Of a stretch of DNA of 39,816 bases, positions 32,291 to 39,816 are shown one piece after another. A model generated the notes under the pieces. It worked only from the letters and a program-made list of their open reading frames with translations, searched no databases and was not told the origin of the DNA. This DNA comes from Candidatus Thorarchaeota archaeon MP11T_1 (GTDB lineage: Archaea > Asgardarchaeota > Thorarchaeia > Thorarchaeales > Thorarchaeaceae). The position numbers and the translations under genes are program-made. The stretch is from positions 1 through 39,816 of the forward strand of contig PJET01000037.1 in assembly GCA_002825515.1 (NCBI GenBank). Reading direction: 5' to 3'. Within the stretch, counting starts at the first letter, position 1; the number at the start of each line of letters is the position of its first letter.

Positions 32291-32657
32291 GTGCAATCTC
32301 CCTCCGTACAAAGATGGTTACATTAACTCGTTAATCTAGTTAATGATAAGGGTTTTTAGCAGTCAGCTATAATTGATTGCCAAAAATCCGAGGAGTAATT
32401 GATTAGATTCTAGCCAACAAGTCAATCATTAACTCTTTTCCTCTCTGTTTATGTGTTGTTGGATAAATCATGATCTGTCTAATCTTACTCTAGAACTTCG
32501 TCGAAAGGACTTCAATAATATAGTAAGATAAGATGACAAAGTCCCATCAATCTGAGGACTATGACTATTGGCAATAGAATTACATTGGTTCTCCTTGTTA
32601 CAACCATGTGAGTACATTCAATTGATGACCCTTCTTAGGCGGTCATCTTTTCTAGGG
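32291..32657. promoter_or_regulatory. Intergenic region with promoter motif and ATTAAC repeats
   Basis: This 367-base gap between the two propeller paralogues has no gene that I can support. Near the 32290 start it carries ATTAACtcGTTAAT followed by ctaGTTAAT (32322-32344), one inverted repeat plus a third half-site, which could be a repressor operator. Next to it is the shared promoter motif (32343-32385). The remaining bases (about 32390-32657) are A/T-rich and show nothing. Confidence 0.4.
32343..32385 (-). promoter_or_regulatory. Shared propeller-gene promoter motif, copy 2
   Basis: Minus-strand TTTTGGCAAT, then GACTG 12 bases on and CCCTTATCAT, ending about 53 bases before the 32290 start. 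Same order and nearly the same spacing as copies 1 and 3. The ATTAAC half-sites overlap its downstream end. Confidence 0.6.
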
Positions 32658-33980
32658 CTACCTTCGCTTGATTCTCCATATTACGACTAATGCAATCAAG
32701 GCTATTGGAACGCCAACACCAGCTGCAATCCAAACAATGGGGGTTGATTGCGTTTGATCAGCCACTCTCAATAGCCAGAAGTCGAAATCACCTTCCGTCC
32801 AATTCACTTCGGTCTGCCCTGCTAATGCAAAGCCTCCATCACTGCACTCTATTACAGCGAATACCTCATCGCGATCACTGCGATCGTAGAGTTGGTCCCA
32901 GAGAAGATTGCTATTATCGTCAATCCGTAATAGCCAAGCACCACCTATCTGAGTTGAAAGGTCCATTCCATAGCCAGCTAAGACGAAGCCGCCATTACTG
33001 CAACCCACCATTGATTCTGCAATGCCTATACGACTTCCATCGCTATAGGTGCGGTCCCAGATTACAATACCATCAGCATCAGTTCGAATGACCCAAGGTG
33101 TGGAAAGCTGCTGACTTGAATCAACCCTATGTGCTAGGATTTGAAACTCTGACCCAACCGTCAGGATACTGGTTGCCGTTTCCCAGCCAGGATTGCCCAG
33201 GGTTCGATTCCAGAGCTCGTATCCATTGGAGTCAGTTCTAACAAAATAGACCTGAGAATCGGAGTCGAAGCTGAGGGTGTTTCCCGCCATAACAAAACCA
33301 CTATCGCTGCATTGAGCTAGACCATGGAATCCTGGATACTCTCTACCATTAAACCCATAGGTTTGATTCCAAAGGAGATTCCCGTTAGCATCAATTCGAA
33401 CTAGGCTGAAATCATAGTCTTCGCCGATATTCGACCAACCTAGAAGTGCGAAACCACCGTCTGAACATTCAATCATGTCGAAGCAGTTCGCGCTCTGAGG
33501 ACCACAATAAGTACGGTTCCATAGATGATTGCCATTCTCATCTGTACGTATGAATAGCATCTCCATATGGGAGGGATTTGAGAATTGTAAACTCCCCGCT
33601 ATTGCAAAGCCCCCACTGCTACATTCGACGAGTGAATTGCCGCTTGATTCCTGATTGGTGTATGTTCGATTCCAAAGCTGAGTTCCATTCTCATCAACTC
33701 TAACTAGCCAAAGTTGCCCCTCGTAAGTTGACCCTGTAGGATCAGCAAAGCCGGTCATGGCAAAGCCGCCTTTACTAGTTTCAATGATGTCTCTGCACCA
33801 TTCCCAATTAGGACCACCGTAAGTTTTCTCCCAAATAACTCCTGGCACTTCTTCAAGTGAAGATCTTTCCAAATGCTTCTGGACGCACTCATTGGATGAT
33901 GCCAAAACGCTAGGGAAAGACACAACAACGAATAACAATACCAGAAAGATTCCGTGGCGAAGAATTACTTTCTTCTTCAT
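32658..33980 (-). CDS. Surface seven-bladed propeller with C-terminal TM anchor (paralogue)
   Basis: About 440 aa. A signal peptide (MKKKVILRHGIFLVLLFVVV) is followed by seven repeats with cores such as ECSDGGFALAG and FIRTDENGNHLWNRTY; the fifth is the most divergent (TVGSEFQILAH). A TM helix with basic end (WIAAGVGVPIALIALVVIW, then RIKRR) anchors it. Many N-x-T sequons. The architecture is identical to its neighbour at 30953, so the pair arose by tandem duplication. ATG 33980 is chosen because AAGGAG lies 7 bases upstream; ATG 33986 abuts it and the longer upstream frame has no signal peptide. Confidence 0.83.
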   Translation of the reverse strand: MKKKVILRHGIFLVLLFVVVSFPSVLASSNECVQKHLERSSLEEVPGVIWEKTYGGPNWEWCRDIIETSKGGFAMTGFADPTGSTYEGQLWLVRVDENGTQLWNRTYTNQESSGNSLVECSSGGFAIAGSLQFSNPSHMEMLFIRTDENGNHLWNRTYCGPQSANCFDMIECSDGGFALLGWSNIGEDYDFSLVRIDANGNLLWNQTYGFNGREYPGFHGLAQCSDSGFVMAGNTLSFDSDSQVYFVRTDSNGYELWNRTLGNPGWETATSILTVGSEFQILAHRVDSSQQLSTPWVIRTDADGIVIWDRTYSDGSRIGIAESMVGCSNGGFVLAGYGMDLSTQIGGAWLLRIDDNSNLLWDQLYDRSDRDEVFAVIECSDGGFALAGQTEVNWTEGDFDFWLLRVADQTQSTPIVWIAAGVGVPIALIALVVIWRIKRR

Positions 33981-34032
33981 CTCCATACTCCTTCCCAAAC
34001 TAGCAGGTTTTGTGTGGAAGAACAGCTGGCAA

Positions 34033-34074
34033 ATAATAAGCATTCTCACAGTCGGATGAATCTCGCTGCCAAAA
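34033..34074 (-). promoter_or_regulatory. Shared propeller-gene promoter motif, copy 3
   Basis: Minus-strand TTTTGGCA, then CGACTGTGAGAATG and CTTATTAT, ending about 53 bases before the 33980 start. Same block order as copies 1 and 2. The 129-base divergent region it belongs to also holds a TATA-like GTATATACAT (about 34150) for the plus-strand gene at 34210. Confidence 0.58.
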
Positions 34075-34209
34075 TCCAAAGACCATCGTTGAAAGTATAA
34101 AATTGAGGTTGCATTTGTGTGATTCTTGATTTTCGAAGCCTTGATTTAGGTATATACATTGATAGATTGATGCTCGTCCAATATTAACTAAGAGGGGATA
34201 CAAACAGTT

Positions 34210-35760
34210 TTGCACTTTCCAGATATCGAGATTGTATCCAATGGTGACCTAACGGGACTTGTAATTGGCATAAGACACGAGCCATTTCTGGACGAAGATA
34301 ATAACATCGCATACATATTGGAATATGACAGGAATTGTTTTGACATTGCGTTATCTTATGAAACAGTAGCTAATTACTCTGTGCCAGACACCATCCGTTT
34401 GGTCTTCAATAGCGGTTCCCCCGGTAGTTTATTGAGAATCTCCAAAGTCCGTTCTGCTATCTTAGAGTTCACTTTGAGAAGACGTGAGAGAATTGCTGAA
34501 CCAGTAACTAAGGAGTATAGGATCAACCTTACTCATGGAATGAAACGGTTCTCAGTCAATCCAAGTCAATTTCAGGATCTTCAGACAGAACTTTCGCATT
34601 CAATTGTCTTGGATGCGTCTGTGCCTGGTTGTTCATTTGAGGATCTGCTCCCTGAAGTATTGAATCAATTTAGAATGAATGTAGTTCTCGACAAGCAGAC
34701 ATCTTACTCCAGAACATGTTGGTTATCTGGGAAGATCCTCGACGAGTCAGTCTTAATAGTACTTGATGGGAGAAGAGGGAAAGATGGAGACCGAATTTCT
34801 ATTGATGTCTGGAGTAACTTAAATAGAATTGATGAGGCTATCACAGAGGTTGTTGCGGAAACACGAGTAGGTGATGTCCAATCGAACTTTAGCTGGCTTG
34901 ATGTTCTGTGGGTCATCGAATCTAATGAAAAAGACAAAACATCTCTAACTATTGTGATTTCTTCGAATACTGAAAAAAGGAAACATACTAAGAGTCCTGT
35001 ATTCTTCACAGTGGATTATCAGGGTCTTCGTACCAAGAGTTTTGAGATACCGTTTCTCGTGGAAAAACAGCAAGTTGCAATTAGTGTAGATTTGAAAGAT
35101 ATCTTGGCTTTATGGCATGGTAGTCTTACAGAGCCATATATTGCAGTATATTTAAGCGATGCTCGATGGAAAAGTCTCAAGCGTTCTCATTCAATCATAT
35201 TTGATTGGAAACAAGCTTTGGAACAGCAGATAAAATTCAAGTTGTCAACTAATAGTAGGTTCAATTCGATTAGTGAATTCTCAATGTTTCTTAATATAAT
35301 GGGTGAGGAGGAATCTGCTGCACGTTTGTTCACTGATTTTTGTCTTAACTTTGAACTCAATGGTTGCGAAACACACCGAACAGCTGATCATTGTGCAAGA
35401 GCAGCCATCATCACTGGTCTTGTTGTATGTTTTGATCCACCGAGGGGGATTTCTGGCTATCTTGATTTTCTAACTGGACCTCAAAGCCCAAGAAGCCTTC
35501 AAAATTTTGGCAGTCGTCGAACTTGGAGAGATCATATTTCCCAGATTGCTCAAGATTGTAGAATCTTTGCTCCTAAGACTATGGAATTCGCTTCTCGAAA
35601 TAGAGAGAAGAAACCAGGGCGGCCTCCGACTCGTCTAATTCCCACAGATCACCCATTAGAGCTATTCCAGCATCTTCTTGATAACCCAAAAGATATAGTT
35701 TGTAAGTTTTGCCGATTCTATAAAAAGAAAGAGGATAGTCAAGCCAGCACGTCTTTATGA
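34210..35760 (+). CDS. Unknown 516-aa protein
   Basis: A soluble 516-aa protein without signal peptide or TM helix. The first 330 residues are beta-rich with charged turns; 330-516 is more helical and has scattered Cys and His (CLNFELNGC, HRTADHC) and a late CKFC. No family recognised. The TTG at 34210 is the only reasonable start; GAGGGG lies 12 bases upstream, which is long. It is divergent from the propeller paralogue. The C-terminal REKKPGRPPTR is AT-hook-like (GRP core), so DNA binding is possible but untested. Confidence 0.72.
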   Translation: MHFPDIEIVSNGDLTGLVIGIRHEPFLDEDNNIAYILEYDRNCFDIALSYETVANYSVPDTIRLVFNSGSPGSLLRISKVRSAILEFTLRRRERIAEPVTKEYRINLTHGMKRFSVNPSQFQDLQTELSHSIVLDASVPGCSFEDLLPEVLNQFRMNVVLDKQTSYSRTCWLSGKILDESVLIVLDGRRGKDGDRISIDVWSNLNRIDEAITEVVAETRVGDVQSNFSWLDVLWVIESNEKDKTSLTIVISSNTEKRKHTKSPVFFTVDYQGLRTKSFEIPFLVEKQQVAISVDLKDILALWHGSLTEPYIAVYLSDARWKSLKRSHSIIFDWKQALEQQIKFKLSTNSRFNSISEFSMFLNIMGEEESAARLFTDFCLNFELNGCETHRTADHCARAAIITGLVVCFDPPRGISGYLDFLTGPQSPRSLQNFGSRRTWRDHISQIAQDCRIFAPKTMEFASRNREKKPGRPPTRLIPTDHPLELFQHLLDNPKDIVCKFCRFYKKKEDSQASTSL

Positions 35761-35828
35761 CCATGTGAGTCAGCAAGTGGTTTTCTAAGTAAACATGTTC
35801 TTTAATTTGTATCAGTTTATGAGGATAT

Positions 35829-37712
35829 TCATTTGTTTTGTTTGAGGGCTTTACGGAAACGAACAAATTCACCATTAGCATTATTGTAAACTGGAAAGCC
35901 CTGTGTGATTAGTTCCTCTACAAGAGATTCTACAACATCACTTTCTAAATCCATCATACGAGAGAGTCTTGGTAGGTCTATACGGTGATATGAGAGCAAG
36001 AGCGTCTTGATTCTCTCTATCCGCTCGTCGTTTGTAATGCTATCTATGTAGTATGTTTCTTTTCTTGCTGCGTAGATAGCTAATCCAATAATGCCCGCAC
36101 AAAAGATTACAATACCACTCACAACTGCCGACTCCAGTTCATTTGGATTATGTACTGCAACACCTAAGCTGTATAAAATTACTAAGTCTTCTTTGTCTGG
36201 GAAATTGAGGTTATATCCCCCATGTGATAGCTGGAGTCTGAAGGCAACATCATCATTCTCATTAATATTAAGACAGGCTAAAGGAATCAGATATTCGTAT
36301 GTAACAACCCCATCATTTTCTAAGGCATCACATATTACTTCTGCAACTAATTCCTCATTTAGTCCAGATATACACGAATAGATGGCATCTGCGTTTGGTG
36401 AAGCAATGCTCACTTTTAGATCTTGACCTCCATCGCTCCAAATTTGGTCAGCATCACCATCCAATAATAAAGTAGACCTGGAATGATAGGAATCAGGTAT
36501 AGGCGATACAATTGCCATGTATATACTATCTGAGGTGTAACCAGCTAGCATATTGACACGGACCTCCTGATTGCTCTCGCTCCTGAAACCAAACTCAAAA
36601 TGACTTGCTGATTTTTCTTCATTCAAATCTATGAAGCCATCTATTGTTGGTTCGTCTGGTATGAACCAAACCCCAAAGCGATGATCTTGTTCATCGATTC
36701 TGAATGTGAATGTATATGTGGATTGATGTCCCTCAGCACCTATTGCAGTCACTATTAATGGCAAAGTAATGGGTAAAGTCAAGGGCGGACCATAAATGAT
36801 GGAAGGTACTTGAATGTCCCATGGAGAACCTACTTCGTATGTACGTGCTTGCCCCCACGAAAATGTCAGATTGCTCTCTGCTCCTCGTACCTCAAAATCA
36901 ATGACAGAACAAGGGTACACAATTGAGTTATTTGTAGGCCATAAAAGGACAATCTCAGGATCGTGTGGTGTTGAGATTCGATTGTATTGATATACTCTCA
37001 ACGATTCTATACTAAGTCGTCCTGCCTCCACGGCCTCATGATGACCCGACATCATGAAAGTGAATACTAATTGTGACTGAGGAATTGTCCTTGAAACAAA
37101 ATCAATAGTTGTTGCATCAATTTCTAGGCGCACAAGTGATTCAGTCCATTCAATCTTTAAGTTGTGCCAGCCCGACAAATCGGAAGATTCGACATGTGCA
37201 ACTGTTCTTTCTCCCTGGGCATATGTCACCAGAAATAGCTCTCCATCCCAACAGTCTATGAATACTCCATTTCTGCATGCGCGACCGCTAGCAATCCACT
37301 CATTTTCTTGGTCCCGCCATTCATCACACCATCCAATGCAAAAATAACATGAGCCAAGAGTAAAGGACACATTGACGTCAGCGATAAGTCCCGGACCAAA
37401 CATTCGGTTTGATCTCAGAAGTGTTGTCTTGAATTTTTCTCCCCATAGGTCAAGGCTATCTCGATTCGTCCAAGCTAGACTAGGATTGTTGATTGCTATG
37501 AGATTCCACTGAGTACCATTGAAACCAAGAGGCGCACTCTGAAAATCATCAGTGAATATTAGTTCGCCAATGTTCTCTGATATTCCGCTAAGCGCTTCCA
37601 TAGAACTATGGTTTGTTTGCAAGTCGGATAGCGTATCATCATGGAATACTAAATCGATTGGGGTATTTACTAACATGAGCATAAACAACATTGTTAACAA
37701 CATTTTGCTCAT
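35829..37712 (-). CDS. Surface receptor with cytosolic winged-helix-like domain
   Basis: About 627 aa. A signal peptide (MSKMLLTMLFMLMLV) leads to a long extracellular part: a ConA-like beta domain (about 45-250), a short Ig-like stretch, and a domain starting EPTIDGFIDLNE (about 350-510) that resembles DOMON/CBM9-type sugar- or haem-binding folds. One TM helix follows (about 529-549), then some 75 cytosolic residues with helix-turn-helix-like character (IDLPRLSRMMDLESDVVE, LITQGFPVYNN). This could be a one-component membrane-bound regulator; domain names are pattern-based. ATG 37712 has GGGGG 8 bases upstream; TTG 37727 is the alternative. A TATA-like GTATAAAG lies about 50 bases upstream. 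Confidence 0.7.
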   Translation of the reverse strand: MSKMLLTMLFMLMLVNTPIDLVFHDDTLSDLQTNHSSMEALSGISENIGELIFTDDFQSAPLGFNGTQWNLIAINNPSLAWTNRDSLDLWGEKFKTTLLRSNRMFGPGLIADVNVSFTLGSCYFCIGWCDEWRDQENEWIASGRACRNGVFIDCWDGELFLVTYAQGERTVAHVESSDLSGWHNLKIEWTESLVRLEIDATTIDFVSRTIPQSQLVFTFMMSGHHEAVEAGRLSIESLRVYQYNRISTPHDPEIVLLWPTNNSIVYPCSVIDFEVRGAESNLTFSWGQARTYEVGSPWDIQVPSIIYGPPLTLPITLPLIVTAIGAEGHQSTYTFTFRIDEQDHRFGVWFIPDEPTIDGFIDLNEEKSASHFEFGFRSESNQEVRVNMLAGYTSDSIYMAIVSPIPDSYHSRSTLLLDGDADQIWSDGGQDLKVSIASPNADAIYSCISGLNEELVAEVICDALENDGVVTYEYLIPLACLNINENDDVAFRLQLSHGGYNLNFPDKEDLVILYSLGVAVHNPNELESAVVSGIVIFCAGIIGLAIYAARKETYYIDSITNDERIERIKTLLLSYHRIDLPRLSRMMDLESDVVESLVEELITQGFPVYNNANGEFVRFRKALKQNK

Positions 37713-37795
37713 AGATAAAGCCCCCAATGAAATGGAATTGTTGAAGATTTCTAGAAAATAACTTTATACCACCTCCCACAAAAATTTTTCCGCAA

Positions 37796-37960
37796 ATGAC
37801 TTTTCTATCTCAAGTCTTCGTAAGTTTTCACCTAGTGGATAATCTCTTCTTTATGGTGAAGCTACAACATATCACTGCAAACATCGGGCGTGCATTTTTG
37901 GTCTATGCAGGACTCACAGCTGTGAGCTATCTCCACGCATCGTCTCGAGAGATTTATTGA
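37796..37960 (+). pseudogene. Remnant of a paralogue of the 26837-27895 membrane-protein gene
   Basis: An open frame of 54 codons (ATG 37796 to TGA 37960) aligns without gaps over about its last 51 residues with the C-terminus of the membrane protein encoded at 26837-27895. The final 22 residues differ at two positions only (S to A, R to H), and about 86 percent of the last 69 bases match. Upstream the likeness fades (LFF, ITA and LV shared) and the rest of the gene is missing. Seven of the ten base differences in the last 69 are synonymous, so the copy was once under protein-level selection. No SD or promoter is seen. It ends 2 bases before the convergent small gene. Confidence 0.7.
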
Positions 37961-37962
37961 GC

Positions 37963-38133
37963 TTAGACAGGAGTCAGTACTTGCACTTCTCTGTCCTTCA
38001 CCACAAAAGCAACATGACAATTAGGACAAACAACGACCATTTCACCAGCAGCGAGATCCTGCTTACTAGCTATGCGGAGAGTCTTCCATCGAGCACCACT
38101 ACTCAGTTTAATTATTTCGCACAACTTTTTCAC
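37963..38133 (-). CDS. Small CPNC protein, 56 aa
   Basis: A short minus-strand gene starting at GTG 38133 (KKLCEIIKLSSG...) and ending in TAA at 37963. It contains a CPNC knuckle (about 37-40) within a strand-turn-strand pattern (MVVVCPNCHVAFVV), typical of half a zinc ribbon; a dimer might complete the site. No SD is visible. The reading frame is protein-like, and it lies downstream of and on the same strand as the Usp gene. The antisense frame that covers it looks random. Function unknown. Confidence 0.5.
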   Translation of the reverse strand: MKKLCEIIKLSSGARWKTLRIASKQDLAAGEMVVVCPNCHVAFVVKDREVQVLTPV

Positions 38134-38239
38134 TGTAGTTATGTGTGGATTAATATTGAAAAAGACCTACATTTTCCTGAGATAGGTGTCTTGAAATCTA
38201 AAGATAAGTGATGAGAAGGCCTTTGAGAGTTACAAACTA

Positions 38240-38668
38240 CTAAACTAATATGGTTACAACAGGACAGTCAACATTTCGTATCACATTCTCTGTGACACTT
38301 TTGGAAAATAGTCCTAGAATTCCCTTCTTCCTTCGTCTTTTCATCATGAATATCATGGAATACTTAGAGGTGTCTGCTTCTTCAGCTATTGCAGAAGACA
38401 CATCACGAGCAGTGACGAGCTTTATCTCAGCAACGTATCCTTGCTTGTTCAACCAATCTTGTAATGGTTTTACCTTCAACTCAGACTCTCTGAATACCTC
38501 TTCCATGCTCGAGGATTCCAAGGGAGTTGAAACAGGAGCCTCGATGATGTGAAGCAATGTAATGTGACTTGTTTGAAACTTTAGGAGCGGAAGCATCGCT
38601 GCGACCATGTCAGAATACTCAATCAGACCCGAAACTGGCATTAAAACCGCATCATTGATAGTGCCCAT
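38240..38668 (-). CDS. Universal stress protein (UspA) family protein
   Basis: A 142-aa single Usp domain: N-terminal strand DAVLMPVSG, middle HITLLHIIEAP, and C-terminal GILGLFSKSVTENVIRNVDCPVVTILV. The usual ATP-binding G-x2-G-x9-G(S/T) pattern is only partly kept, so nucleotide binding is uncertain. ATG start with a strong SD (GGAGGGTGATAT). It lies 16 bases after the RAM-domain gene and close to a permease that carries a Usp domain itself, so it probably partners or regulates that transporter. Confidence 0.85.
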   Translation of the reverse strand: MGTINDAVLMPVSGLIEYSDMVAAMLPLLKFQTSHITLLHIIEAPVSTPLESSSMEEVFRESELKVKPLQDWLNKQGYVAEIKLVTARDVSSAIAEEADTSKYSMIFMMKRRRKKGILGLFSKSVTENVIRNVDCPVVTILV

Positions 38669-38684
38669 ATATCACCCTCCTGAT

Positions 38685-38951
38685 CTAATCTACGCTTTCG
38701 CCATCTTTTTTGTGAACATACATGATAACACTAGAAACTGTAGTCTTTACGCCATCAATCTTCAGAATCCTATTTTTCAACATATTTCTGAAATCAATTA
38801 CATCATCAGCCTCTACGATTGCCACTATGTCGGACTCTCCAGTCACTTCATAGACATCAGCAACCTCAGGTAATTCTGCGAGAGCTCTTGAAACATCATC
38901 GAGGTCTCGCGACTCTATTGTTATATTGAGAATGACACGCATCTTCGACAT
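38685..38951 (-). CDS. Stand-alone Lrp/AsnC-type ligand-binding (RAM) domain
   Basis: An 88-aa alpha/beta protein matching the RAM effector domain of Lrp/AsnC regulators: ILNITIE, ELPEVADVYEVTGESDIVAIVEA and the closing VSSVIMYV. There is no DNA-binding helix-turn-helix, so it is a SAM-type (stand-alone RAM) protein that would sense amino acids and act through partners. ATG 38951 overlaps the permease stop by one base (TAATG). Linked to an amino-acid permease, it is likely a sensor for its substrate. Confidence 0.88.
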   Translation of the reverse strand: MSKMRVILNITIESRDLDDVSRALAELPEVADVYEVTGESDIVAIVEADDVIDFRNMLKNRILKIDGVKTTVSSVIMYVHKKDGESVD

Positions 38952-39816
38952 TATCTACGCACCACCATCAGTTTGCCAGGAGCTACGGTAGAAACAAAGG
39001 ATATCATATCCTCGAAGCCATTTCGCTTTCCTTTCTTAAACACCTTTCCACGTAGCAACACGATAAAATCGTATTTTTCAGATACAGCTACTTCAGCAAC
39101 GATTCTTTTTAGTGAGCCCAATTGTACATTCGATTCCGTTTCAAAACCTGACGACTCAAGGCTTGAAGCAATCTCCTCGAGATCTGATTCAAGAAGCCTT
39201 CTATACTCATCAGCTTTGGAGAGCGGCAGTTCCCATTTGTCCGTTGAGATTATGCTCATAAGAGTTAGGCGAAATCTAGCATCAAGACTGCTAGAGATCG
39301 ATTCAGCCACTTCCTCCTTCTCTTCAGGACGAAGAAGTACCAAGGCATTCATCTTGTACGTCATTGGTTTGATTGTTGAACCAATGTCCTTACTCATCAG
39401 TGGCTTACCAATATGACGTCGGTGTAAAGTATAGATTACGATTCCAATGCCCATCCAACTGAAACCTAAGAGTCGACCCATTGGATGGAATAGTACGACC
39501 AAGATCCAGATAGAAGAGCATGCAATAATTCCCAGAAAACTCGGAAGAGGGATCTCATATCTCGTGCCTCCTACACTCAGTTTGAAAGCAAATGGCACCT
39601 TCCATGAACGATAGGTCTCACGGTCTGTTTGGCGCAAGACGATGAGAGAGATATTGACCAATAGATAGGATAGGAGTGCCCCGAAGTTATAGAGGTCTGC
39701 GACCCAATCGAGATGGCCAATAAGAGCCATCAACGCACCAATGGTTCCAAAGACAATAATAGTTCTCACTGGAGTTCTTGTCTTTGGATTGACCTTCGAG
39801 AACCATTGGGGGAACA
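38951..39816 (-). CDS. APC-family amino-acid permease with C-terminal Usp domain (5' end cut)
   Basis: The C-terminal 288 residues of a permease; the gene continues beyond 39816. The frame is open to the window edge (WFSKVNPKTRTPVRTIIVFG), typical of the inter-helix loop in APC-family transporters. About three to four TM helices follow, then a cytosolic domain (about the last 140 residues) with Usp-like order (ALVLLRPEEKEEVAE, RIVAEVAVSEKYDFIVLLRG, VAPGKLMVV). APC-Usp fusions occur in archaea and probably sense nucleotides. It heads the cluster with the RAM and Usp genes. Confidence 0.88.
   Translation of the reverse strand, partial: FPQWFSKVNPKTRTPVRTIIVFGTIGALMALIGHLDWVADLYNFGALLSYLLVNISLIVLRQTDRETYRSWKVPFAFKLSVGGTRYEIPLPSFLGIIACSSIWILVVLFHPMGRLLGFSWMGIGIVIYTLHRRHIGKPLMSKDIGSTIKPMTYKMNALVLLRPEEKEEVAESISSSLDARFRLTLMSIISTDKWELPLSKADEYRRLLESDLEEIASSLESSGFETESNVQLGSLKRIVAEVAVSEKYDFIVLLRGKVFKKGKRNGFEDMISFVSTVAPGKLMVVRR

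Noticed and set aside
32690..33091. Plus-strand 133-aa frame in the propeller gene
   Set aside because: It is antisense to well-conserved propeller repeats and rich in unlikely residues; periodic repeats on the minus strand create it.
37957..38211. Plus-strand 84-aa frame overlapping the pseudogene end
   Set aside because: Composition is random-like; the minus strand in the same place encodes a protein-like CPNC frame.

Overview
The window reads as chromosomal DNA of an archaeon, most likely of the Asgard group (a Thorarchaeota-like lineage is my best guess from content alone). Evidence for archaea: RadA recombinase, an XPD-type iron-sulfur helicase, a FEN1-type nuclease with a C-terminal PCNA motif, archaeal-type OMP decarboxylase and an AcoX-type NAD kinase homologue. 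Evidence for Asgard: a Rab/Ras-like small GTPase and a coiled-coil protein with a Pro/Ala-rich linker and a short basic helix, resembling eukaryotic actin-nucleation adaptors. Coding density is high, TTG and GTG starts are common, and Shine-Dalgarno (SD) sites of GGAGG type often decide the start. No rRNA, tRNA, CRISPR array or insertion sequence was recognised.

Region 1 (about 1-14975, minus strand) is one tightly coupled superoperon of fourteen genes, with overlaps of 1 to about 30 bases, plus the likely start of a fifteenth at the window edge. In transcription order: a 148-aa protein, RadA, a zinc-ribbon/winged-helix protein, a 195-aa protein, an XPD-like helicase, a 2-TM protein, a 92-aa protein, a membrane-anchored HerA/VirB4-like protein with a ruined P-loop, a Ski2/Hel308-like helicase carrying a SWIM zinc motif, a 2-TM protein with an acidic tail, a RadB-like ATPase, a 4-TM protein, a RadA paralogue with a ruined P-loop, and a FEN1-like nuclease. 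I know of no described system with this composition. It looks like a membrane-tethered recombination/repair or DNA-processing machine and is the best candidate here for an undescribed system.

Region 2 (15307-20820) holds single genes: NAD-kinase-like protein, a hypothetical, the Rab-like GTPase, an alpha/beta hydrolase, a phosphohexomutase, and the small coiled-coil protein. Region 3 (20827-24493) carries homologues of all three bacillithiol enzymes (BshB, BshA, BshC) side by side, which suggests a GlcN-malate-cysteine type thiol in an archaeon. Region 4 (24496-27895) has an aminotransferase, pyrF and a multi-pass membrane protein.

Region 5 (27905-37712) encodes cell-surface proteins: an FG-GAP propeller, two paralogous seven-bladed propellers with C-terminal membrane anchors, an ECF-like membrane protein, an unknown 516-aa protein and a surface receptor with a cytosolic winged-helix-like domain. 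The three propeller genes share a 42-44 base promoter-proximal motif, so they are probably co-regulated. A decayed copy of the 3' end of the region-4 membrane-protein gene lies at 37796-37960. Region 6 (37963-39816) is an amino-acid-permease cluster: APC permease fused to a Usp domain (cut by the window end), a stand-alone RAM/AsnC-type domain, a Usp protein and a 56-aa CPNC protein.
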